A stretch of DNA of 16,753 bases from an uncultured Chitinophagaceae bacterium (GTDB taxonomy: Bacteria > Bacteroidota > Bacteroidia > Chitinophagales > Chitinophagaceae), in the NCBI GenBank assembly GCA_937996595.1, contig CALKVC010000141.1, positions 1 to 16,753 of the forward strand. Reading direction: 5' to 3'. Positions 1-6,023 of this stretch are shown one piece after another. The notes under the pieces were generated by a model, which was not told the origin of the DNA, did not search any database, and worked only from the letters and a program-made list of their open reading frames with translations. The first letter of the stretch is position 1. Each line of letters opens with the position of its first letter. The position numbers and the translations under genes were made by a program.

Positions 1-6
1 TTTATC

Positions 7-561
7 TTAATCATTATAAGTTTCCGATCGTTGCGTTTTGAAATTCAATTTTTCTAAATCATCACTAATAACTTTTAAAACACTATCGCTATTTAAGTTA
101 TTTTGAGGTGATTTTATCTGGTCATAATTTTTTTCAAAACATTTTATTACAGCCATTATTTCATCATACTTCTGTTTAGGCAAACCTATCCTTCCTAAAT
201 CAAAGCTGTAATGATAACCTTGTTCAAAAGATTTGATTTCAAAAACTTCTTTGAAAAAATGCACAAACGCACTTTCCATCCACGACATTTTATTTAGCCA
301 TTGGTCTCGAATGGACATGTCTTCCAAATCAAGGCTGAATAATTCTAATTTGTAAAAATCTTCATTCTTCATTGCAGCTAATACTGTTTCTTCCTGTAAT
401 GGTATAATACCAAAGCAAGGGTAAATCCAATCGTCTTTATACTCTAAAAAAAAGTGAGTAAATCTCCACCATCTTTCTGCTTCATTAAAATTCTCCATGT
501 TTAATGGTGGCGGTATCCATTTATCTTTTACTGGCTGGGTTTCTAAATTATTTTCTGACAT
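7..561 (-). CDS. Hypothetical protein downstream of the integrase
   Basis: This 184-residue protein is not recognised. It is acidic and rich in aromatic residues (a WW pair at about residue 30 and several Trp, Phe and Tyr through the first 125 residues). It has no signal peptide, no obvious membrane segment and no catalytic motif that can be named. The N-terminal 20 residues and the Lys/Asp/Asn-rich C-terminal tail look flexible. The start follows the integrase stop by 28 bases on the same strand, so the two are probably co-transcribed. It is likely a cargo or accessory gene of the element. An excision or directionality factor is possible from position alone, but the protein is larger than usual for one and shows no clear helix-turn-helix. 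The frame is complete, with a TAA stop at the window edge. Confidence 0.8.
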   Translation of the reverse strand: MSENNLETQPVKDKWIPPPLNMENFNEAERWWRFTHFFLEYKDDWIYPCFGIIPLQEETVLAAMKNEDFYKLELFSLDLEDMSIRDQWLNKMSWMESAFVHFFKEVFEIKSFEQGYHYSFDLGRIGLPKQKYDEIMAVIKCFEKNYDQIKSPQNNLNSDSVLKVISDDLEKLNFKTQRSETYND

Positions 562-589
562 TGTTCAATTTGTTTAAAAGAAGTATCAA

Positions 590-1825
590 TTAAAGAAGCG
601 TTAGCAAATTTGCGACTTCCATTTTTGCATCATCAGTAAAGCTATCTAAATACCTTTCTGTTGTGGCTTCTGAACTATGACCCATTGTTTCCTTTATAAT
701 TTGTAACGGCACATTTTTTCGTTTTAATAAGGTAGCATAGGAATGCCTTGCAGAGTAAGTGCCTAACTTATGTTGAATCTCTAAATCTTTCCTTATAGTT
801 TCCATTCGCTTATTTACCCATTTTATGAAACGCTGGCAACGGTGTTTTACAGTAACAGGTGATAAACCTGCTTCAAGTATTGGAAACAAAAAAGGATTAT
901 CAGGATTAATATTTTTCCATTTTTCAATAATCATTTTAGCACCATCAGGCAAACCAATAGTGATAGGACGCAAATCATTTTTCTTTGTTCTTTTGGTTTT
1001 AACCCTGCGGAAACTAAGTGTATTACCCTTTATATTTTCAGGCTTCAATTCAATAATGTCTGCGAAGTTCATACCACTGCACAAATAAGAGAAAACCCAA
1101 AAATCCAATGCTTTTTCTTCATCTTTATTTACAGGCTTGTAATCGAGTAATTTTTTTAGGTCTTCCTGTGGCAATGCTTTTTTGATATTTCTGCCAGAGG
1201 CAAGTTCCATTTTTCTAAATGGATATTTATCTTGGGCTAATACACCTGCATCAATGGCTTGATTAATGATTGCCCTAAGCTGTCTTAAATAAATGCTTAC
1301 TGTAGTAGCGGATTTGCCTTGCTCTGTTAAGTAATGCTCATAATCTGCTACGAAAACAGAAGTAATATCATGCAGCAATAGGTTTTTTCTAAAACCATTA
1401 ATTGAGTTTTTGGTAGTGTTGTACATTATCGCATTACCAATTTGCCCTTTTGATTTCAGGGTAGTAATATATCTTTCAAACCAATGTATCAGGCTGCTAC
1501 TGTGGGCAGCAGCTTCTTTATTAAAAAACTCATTTTCAAAAGCAGTAAAAGAAAATGGTTTTAAATCATCAATGATTTTTTCGGCTTTAGTACGAAGGGT
1601 GTTTATTTCTGTACGAACATCCTTTAGTGCATCATTCTTTAACTTTTGCCCGTTTAATTTTTCCCACTCACTTGGGGTGAGGTGTATGTTTGTGCCATAT
1701 CTTTTTTTGTAAGATTTGGGTGAACCTAAAGGCTTGTAAAAGATGTTTAACTTTAGCAGGCATTTGCCTGAAGTGTTAGGACGTGAAACGTCCAAAAAAA
1801 AGGTAACTGAAATGTTCTCTATCAT
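590..1825 (-). CDS. Tyrosine recombinase (site-specific integrase), Bacteroidota type
   Basis: The protein has 411 residues when started at the ATG at 1823-1825. It should catalyse integration and excision of the element at the adjacent tRNA-Val site. Residues 1-60 form an Arm-type DNA-binding domain with the usual opening (ISVTFFLDVSRPNTSGK). Residues of about 115-215 form the SAM-like core-binding domain, followed by the catalytic domain. Visible catalytic residues are R360 and H361 in SARHSYAT, H383 in MGHSS and the nucleophile Y392 in ERYLDSF. The usual first Arg (TGLR) is replaced by N253 (SGMNFADI), and the HxxR His is Y357. A first-Arg substitution is also known in the CTnDOT integrase, so the enzyme need not be dead. 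The open frame extends to 1906, but the extra 27 residues are a poor fit to the family and cover likely regulatory repeats, so the inner ATG is preferred. Confidence 0.93.
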   Translation of the reverse strand: MIENISVTFFLDVSRPNTSGKCLLKLNIFYKPLGSPKSYKKRYGTNIHLTPSEWEKLNGQKLKNDALKDVRTEINTLRTKAEKIIDDLKPFSFTAFENEFFNKEAAAHSSSLIHWFERYITTLKSKGQIGNAIMYNTTKNSINGFRKNLLLHDITSVFVADYEHYLTEQGKSATTVSIYLRQLRAIINQAIDAGVLAQDKYPFRKMELASGRNIKKALPQEDLKKLLDYKPVNKDEEKALDFWVFSYLCSGMNFADIIELKPENIKGNTLSFRRVKTKRTKKNDLRPITIGLPDGAKMIIEKWKNINPDNPFLFPILEAGLSPVTVKHRCQRFIKWVNKRMETIRKDLEIQHKLGTYSARHSYATLLKRKNVPLQIIKETMGHSSEATTERYLDSFTDDAKMEVANLLTLL

Positions 1826-1842
1826 TGTAACACACTTGAAAG

Positions 1843-1866
1843 ATGTGACCTCAAATGTGACCTTAA
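1843..1866. repeat. Two 12-bp direct repeats upstream of the integrase start
   Basis: Two adjacent copies of atgtgacctyaa lie at 1843-1854 and 1855-1866, differing at one base, 18 bp upstream of the chosen integrase ATG. A weak match to a Bacteroidota -7 box (TTTATTTG on the minus strand, 1872-1879) lies just beyond. The repeats would therefore sit between promoter and start, a natural place for a repressor or for arm-type binding by the integrase. The repeat is seen; the role is inferred. Confidence 0.45.
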
Positions 1867-1976
1867 AGGTACAAATAAATGCTAAATAAAGTAGCAAAAA
1901 GAGCAAGAAAATTTTTATAAGTACCTGATATTCATAAGAAAAGCAAACAGGTCGAAAACAAGAGAAAGATTAAAAA

Positions 1977-2023
1977 TCTGCCTTACAAGCAGAGGGTCGG
2001 CGGTTCGACCCCGTCAACTCCCA
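1977..2023 (+). other. Attachment-site remnant: 3' half of a tRNA-Val (TAC)
   Basis: The sequence folds as the second half of a tRNA. The anticodon stem tctgc/gcaga (1977-1981 and 1989-1993) encloses the loop cttacaa with anticodon TAC at 1984-1986. A five-base variable loop follows. The T arm is ggcgg-ttcgacc-ccgtc (1999-2015), and the 3' acceptor strand aactccc plus discriminator A ends at 2023, with no encoded CCA. The 5' half (acceptor, D arm) is absent: the upstream bases are AT-rich and cannot form it. Position beside the integrase identifies it as the displaced tRNA end (attL or attR). It cannot be a working tRNA. Confidence 0.88.
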
Positions 2024-2027
2024 CGAG

Positions 2028-2060
2028 GCCTCACAGTAATTTGTGAGGCTTTTTTATTTT
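2028..2060 (+). terminator. Rho-independent terminator of the disrupted tRNA-Val
   Basis: A perfect 8-bp stem, gcctcaca (2028-2035) with tgtgaggc (2042-2049), encloses the loop gtaatt and is followed by a run of T (ttttttatttt). It starts four bases after the tRNA 3' end, so it is the original terminator of that tRNA gene. It may now also insulate the ATPase region from read-through out of the element. Confidence 0.85.
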
Positions 2061-2365
2061 GTACTGCAACATGAAAAAGTGGTAAAAAATGTTATTATTT
2101 ATTTCCTGCCCGGCATAATCTACTGAAAAGAATGTTGCAGAGATATGAATTTACATACTTCAGCATCAGTAAATACAAACTGTAAATAGTTATAGTATTA
2201 AAACAAAAGTCTAATTTAACTTTGACTTAAAATTGGGAAGGATTAATTGGATTTTTGCTTACATTGAATTAAACCAGTTCTGGTATTAAGCCGCTAAACA
2301 TTCTTTATTGTATTGCCTTACATTGCTTTAATCATATACTTATTCATGAATAAATAATTAAAAAC
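2061..2365. other. Intergenic region upstream of the ATPase
   Basis: This is AT-rich non-coding DNA of about 305 bases. It contains two copies of ttacattg (2259-2266 and 2318-2325) and a perfect 14-bp palindrome near the ATPase start. A TTTG at 2221-2224 lies 19 bases before taattgga, a poor match to the Bacteroidota promoter pattern TTTG/TAnnTTTG. No convincing promoter can be assigned and no gene is seen. Confidence 0.5.
2340..2353. promoter_or_regulatory. 14-bp perfect palindrome before the ATPase start
   Basis: ttattcatgaataa reads the same on both strands and ends 12 bases before the ATPase ATG, so it could be an operator for a dimeric regulator near the transcription start. It is AT-rich and no factor is known for it here, so chance is a real alternative. 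Confidence 0.3.
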
Positions 2366-4969
2366 ATGAACTGGCATTTGTTAAATCAGCATGAACTTTT
2401 AGAAATTCTTGGTGCAAAACCCGGGGGTTTAAAACAGGTGGATGCAGATGAGAAACTCATTTCACATGGTGAGAATGAACTGAGCAGGGATAAAAAAATG
2501 CCTGCCTGGATTAAGTTCCTCAAGCAGTTCCAGGATTTCATGATCATAGTGCTGATGATAGCCGCAGTGATATCCGGCATAATGGGAGATATAACCGATA
2601 CCGTAATCATTTTACTCATTGTTATCATCAATGCGGTTATCGGATTTGTTCAGGAATACCGCGCTGAAAAGGCAGTTGAAGCGCTACGGAGCATGGCAGC
2701 TCCTTTTGCCACGGTTTTACGCGATGGTTCTATTAAGACAATACCGGCAAAGTACCTTGTTCCCGGAGACAGGGTGATGCTGGAAGCCGGCCAAATAGTG
2801 CCTGCCGACATTCGTTTGCTGGAAGTGCATAGTTTTAAAACACAGGAAGCAGCTTTAACCGGAGAATCGGCCGATGTTACCAAACATACAGGTGAGTTGC
2901 AAGGGGAAGACCTGCCGCTGGGTGACCGGAAAAATATGGCTTTCAAAGGGACATTCATTGCTAATGGCAGGGCAACAGGTATAGTTGTTCAAACAGGCAT
3001 GGAAACGGAAATGGGTAAAATTGCCAGGTTGCTCACCGGAAGTGATATTAGCACACCGTTGCAAAAGCGAATGGCCGAGTTTGGAAAGAAATTATCATTG
3101 GTTGTACTGATCATATGTATCATCGTTTTTGTGGTTGGATACCTGCGGGGAGAAGAGCCGCTGCGGTTATTGCTTACAACTATATCTCTTGCGGTTGCTG
3201 CCATACCTGAAGCCTTACCGGCTGTTATTACCCTGGCACTTGCCATGGGAGCAAAGCGGATGGTTAAACGGCAGGCATTGATCCGCAAACTGCCTGCCGT
3301 GGAAACACTCGGCTCGGTAACTTATATCTGTACAGATAAAACCGGAACACTCACCCAAAACAGGATGAAGGTTGAAAAGTCTGTGCCGGTTAATGAGGCC
3401 ACAGCCGATAATATTAACCACTTGTTGCTGCTGAACATGGCGCTGAGCAATGATGTTCAGCAGAATGATAAGAATGAGCCCGTTGGTGATTCTACGGAAC
3501 TCGCATTATATGAATACGCATCACAAAACCAGTATTATAAAAATCAACTGGCTGAAACGTATGTAAGGGTTGCCGAAATTCCATTCGATTCCGACAGGAA
3601 AAGAATGAGTACCCTTCACCGTTATGAGAACAGGTACCTGCTGCTGGTAAAAGGAGGAGTGGAATCTTTGCTTGAAAGAGCTGTGAAACAGGATGAAATA
3701 TTTACAAAGGGGCTGCTGCATCAAACAGAACAAATGGCTGGAGAGGGTTATCGCGTATTGGCACACGCTTACCGTTGGGTGGATTATTTTACGGAATCCA
3801 TGCCTGTTGAGGAGTTGGAAAATGAATTGACCATCATTGGTATAACCGGTATCATAGATCCACCCAGGCAGGAAGCTGCCAAAGCTATTTCTGATTGCTA
3901 CGCAGCGGGAATACAGCCAGTAATGATCACCGGCGACCATCCTGAAACCGCAAGAAGTATCGCCCAGAAAATAGGCATCCTGCAAGGAAGTGACATTGGC
4001 AATAATCGTTCAGTCATTACCGGGAAAGAACTTGCCGGCCTAAGCTGGAATGAATTCCTGGAACGTGTAAAACAGATCAGGGTTTATGCCCGGGTTTCAC
4101 CGGAACAAAAACTGCATATTGTAAAAGCGCTGCAGGAAAAAGGGCAGTTTGTAGCTATGACAGGTGATGGGGTTAATGATGCACCTGCCTTAAAAAACGC
4201 AGATATTGGTGTGGCAATGGGTATAACGGGAACGGATGTGTCAAAAGAAGCGGCACATATGATTTTGCTGGATGATAATTTTGCAACCATTGAAAAAGCA
4301 GTTAAGGAAGGCAGGAGGATATTTGATAATATCCGTAAATTCATCAAGTACACACTAACATCCAATTCCGGTGAAATATGGGCCATTTTCCTGGCACCGC
4401 TGGTTGGGCTTCCCATTCCATTGTTGCCTGTACATATATTATGGATAAACCTGGTAACAGACGGGTTGCCGGGGCTTGCCCTTTCCAGCGAACCGGCTGA
4501 GAAAGATATCATGCAGCGCCCGCCCCGGCATCCCAAAGAAAGTATTTTTGCAAAAGGGTTAGGGTTCCATGTATTGTGGGTAGGGTTATTAATGGGGGCT
4601 GTTACCATCGGAACCCAGGCATGGGGCATCTATATAGATGATCCCCGCTGGCAAACCATGGCATTCAATGTACTTTGCCTGAGCCAGATGGGGCATGTGC
4701 TGGCAATCCGGTCAGAAAGCCGGTCGTTTTTCAGTATGGGCATATTATCCAATAAACCTTTGCTGGGCGCTGTACTGTTAACGCTCGCACTGCAACTAGC
4801 CGTAACGTATGTTCCGGTATTGCAACCCATATTCCGCACACAATCATTGACAGTAAGCGAATTCATTCTAGTTGGCGCTGTTTCATCACTGGTATTTTTT
4901 GCTGTGGAAATTGAAAAAGCAGTTTCCAGGAAAAGAATGAGAAAATTAACAGGTAATAGTACCAGTTGA
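2366..4969 (+). CDS. P2A-type cation-transporting ATPase, probably a Ca2+ pump (SERCA/PacL-like)
   Basis: The 867-residue length is normal for bacterial P2A pumps. These use ATP to move Ca2+ (sometimes other divalent ions) out across the inner membrane. The N-terminus is a cation-ATPase N domain. The actuator motif is TGES (165-168), the phosphorylation motif is DKTGTLT with D324, the nucleotide-binding lysine is K429 in VKGG, and the hinge is TGDGVNDAP (599-607). In the transport core, TM4 has PEALP (281-285, E282). TM5 has N667 and E670, and TM6 has N695, T698 and D699. These match SERCA E309, N768, E771, N796, T799 and D800, so the Ca2+ ligands are largely kept. The SERCA E908 position in TM8 is Q774, as in plasma-membrane-type pumps. 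The gene is complete, with no Shine-Dalgarno sequence before its ATG. Ca2+ specificity is inferred from these residues, not proven. Confidence 0.93.
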   Translation: MNWHLLNQHELLEILGAKPGGLKQVDADEKLISHGENELSRDKKMPAWIKFLKQFQDFMIIVLMIAAVISGIMGDITDTVIILLIVIINAVIGFVQEYRAEKAVEALRSMAAPFATVLRDGSIKTIPAKYLVPGDRVMLEAGQIVPADIRLLEVHSFKTQEAALTGESADVTKHTGELQGEDLPLGDRKNMAFKGTFIANGRATGIVVQTGMETEMGKIARLLTGSDISTPLQKRMAEFGKKLSLVVLIICIIVFVVGYLRGEEPLRLLLTTISLAVAAIPEALPAVITLALAMGAKRMVKRQALIRKLPAVETLGSVTYICTDKTGTLTQNRMKVEKSVPVNEATADNINHLLLLNMALSNDVQQNDKNEPVGDSTELALYEYASQNQYYKNQLAETYVRVAEIPFDSDRKRMSTLHRYENRYLLLVKGGVESLLERAVKQDEIFTKGLLHQTEQMAGEGYRVLAHAYRWVDYFTESMPVEELENELTIIGITGIIDPPRQEAAKAISDCYAAGIQPVMITGDHPETARSIAQKIGILQGSDIGNNRSVITGKELAGLSWNEFLERVKQIRVYARVSPEQKLHIVKALQEKGQFVAMTGDGVNDAPALKNADIGVAMGITGTDVSKEAAHMILLDDNFATIEKAVKEGRRIFDNIRKFIKYTLTSNSGEIWAIFLAPLVGLPIPLLPVHILWINLVTDGLPGLALSSEPAEKDIMQRPPRHPKESIFAKGLGFHVLWVGLLMGAVTIGTQAWGIYIDDPRWQTMAFNVLCLSQMGHVLAIRSESRSFFSMGILSNKPLLGAVLLTLALQLAVTYVPVLQPIFRTQSLTVSEFILVGAVSSLVFFAVEIEKAVSRKRMRKLTGNSTS

Positions 4970-4993
4970 ATTTGATATGGCAGTTGAATTGGG

Positions 4994-5007
4994 TAAAGTA
5001 TACTTTA
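4994..5007. promoter_or_regulatory. 14-bp perfect palindrome between the ATPase and the next gene
   Basis: taaagtatacttta is a perfect palindrome in the 79-base gap, 25 bases after the ATPase stop and 41 bases before the next start. It has no loop or T tract, so it is not a terminator. It could be an operator for the downstream gene or a chance AT-rich palindrome. Confidence 0.25.
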
Positions 5008-5048
5008 TAAACAGATTTGCATACATTCATGATATAATTTATCCTTAA

Positions 5049-5636
5049 TTGAATAAAGTATTCATTGTTACCTGCATTTTCTTTCTCACTGGCTTCCGTA
5101 TTGATAACCAATATTTGAAACCAGCAGGTGAAATGTATAGACATGAGGAACAAAAATATTTACCGGGAAGTATGGTAAAAGCACAACATAAGTATCATGT
5201 TTCCGGAAAAGTTACCAGGTCATTTGCATATTGTGGTGGGGCAAACCCTCCACAGGAAGTATTAAAAAGTTTAGCCACGCCTGTGCCGTATCCAGATAAA
5301 AAATTTTATTTGCGGAAAGGAAAGGTAAACAGCATAGACGCTGGCATTGTAGCAAGCTTTATAACCGACAGCCTGGGTATGTTTTCTTTTAATGTGCCAC
5401 CCGGTACGTACGCATTAATACTGGAAGAACAATTAGGAGTACTCCAAGTGAATACATGGAAAAAGCCAAATCTTCAAATTGACGAAAAATGCCTCCGGGA
5501 ATGGTGGAGGAAGCCTTATAAAATACTGGAAGTAAAAAATCATGACCTGGTATTGCCCGTTTTCCATTTTCAACAGTCATGCTTTATTGATTCAGACATT
5601 CCATGCATTGAGTATACCGGCCCTTTACCATATTAA
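5049..5636 (+). CDS. Small exported protein with carboxypeptidase-regulatory-like domain
   Basis: This 195-residue product begins at a TTG directly after an in-frame TAA, so no earlier start exists. The first ATG (residue 29) would remove the hydrophobic N-terminus (KVFIVTCIFFLTGF), which looks like a signal sequence, so TTG is preferred although no clear cleavage site or lipobox is visible. Residues of about 50-125 (HVSGKVT ... SFITDSLGMFSFNVPPGTYALILEE) have the pattern of a transthyretin/carboxypeptidase-regulatory-like beta-sandwich, as found in many small Bacteroidota exported proteins. A YCGGA motif (about 61-65), an EWW motif and a C-terminal CIEYTGPLP motif are other likely conserved points. 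Several Cys residues may form disulfides. It follows the ATPase by 79 bases on the same strand. Co-transcription is possible but a shared job is not evident. The cellular function is unknown. Confidence 0.75.
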   Translation: MNKVFIVTCIFFLTGFRIDNQYLKPAGEMYRHEEQKYLPGSMVKAQHKYHVSGKVTRSFAYCGGANPPQEVLKSLATPVPYPDKKFYLRKGKVNSIDAGIVASFITDSLGMFSFNVPPGTYALILEEQLGVLQVNTWKKPNLQIDEKCLREWWRKPYKILEVKNHDLVLPVFHFQQSCFIDSDIPCIEYTGPLPY

Positions 5637-6023
5637 CCGGGCTGCTAATCCTTAAACATTTTATTTACCTTCAATTTAATAAATAGTTGATTTCAAGCTT
5701 ATTAGTAAAATCAAGCTCGTTTTAATACGAGCTATCATTAAACATTGAACCAATTAATCTCGTTTTTATTGGGATTTTTCATCTTTATCTATTTACTTTG
5801 TATTCCATAGTATTTTTACTAAGTTCCCGACTCCTATAGAATTTCCGATAAATTTCATATTTCCTGTTAAAATTTCCGTCATTGCACCCTAATATGCAAT
5901 AGTCAATATCCATTTATTACTCCAATGTCGTAGTACAGCTTTATTAACTACAATACTTACCGCACCTGGATCTTATCCTGAACGAATTATTATTCCGTTA
6001 CAAAGAATTTTTAATTAGAGGAT
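5637..6023. other. Intergenic region with tandem hairpins and a candidate promoter
   Basis: No gene is seen in these 387 bases. Two hairpins follow each other: ttgattt/aaatcaa (5687-5693 with 5708-5714) and agctcgt/acgagct (5714-5720 with 5727-5733, loop tttaat). Neither has a good T tract, so they are at best weak terminators or mRNA end structures for the gene ending at 5636. AGAGG at 6017-6021 lies only two bases from the ATG at 6024, which is too close for an ordinary ribosome-binding site. Confidence 0.5.
5768..5800 (+). promoter_or_regulatory. Candidate Bacteroidota sigma-ABfr promoter for the giant gene
   Basis: ATTG at 5768-5771 is followed after 21 bases by TTACTTTG (5793-5800). This is one mismatch each from the Bacteroidota pattern TTTG and TAnnTTTG with 19-21-base spacing. 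It would give a long leader of about 215 bases before the ATG at 6024. The match is imperfect in AT-rich DNA, so it remains a candidate. Confidence 0.35.

Larger units (their letters stand above)
1..2023. mobile_element. End of an integrative element inserted in a tRNA-Val gene (partial)
   Basis: This stretch carries a tyrosine recombinase gene next to an orphan 3' half of a tRNA gene, the usual layout at one end of a tRNA-targeting integrative element (prophage, ICE, IME or genomic island). The DNA from 1 to about 1976 is visibly more AT-rich than the ATPase gene to its right. Both genes here read leftward, away from the attachment site. No phage structural, relaxase or conjugation gene is visible, so the class of element cannot be decided. 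The element continues past position 1, and its other end, with a rebuilt tRNA-Val, should lie there. The inner boundary of the attachment core is not known exactly. Confidence 0.75.

Noticed and set aside
1826..1906. Integrase start at 1906 giving 438 residues
   Set aside because: The extra 27 residues do not fit the usual start of Arm-type domains in this family, and they cover direct repeats and a weak promoter-like box. The ATG at 1825 begins a typical N-terminus.
1930..2023. A complete tRNA-Val gene
   Set aside because: The bases before 1977 are AT-rich and cannot form the acceptor 5' strand or the D arm, so only the 3' half is present.
2366..4969. Na+/K+- or H+-type P2 ATPase in place of a Ca2+ pump
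   Set aside because: PEALP in TM4, N667/E670 in TM5 and N695/T698/D699 in TM6 match the SERCA Ca2+ ligands, and the overall layout is P2A. The Q774 at the TM8 site leaves some doubt about stoichiometry but does not point to another family.
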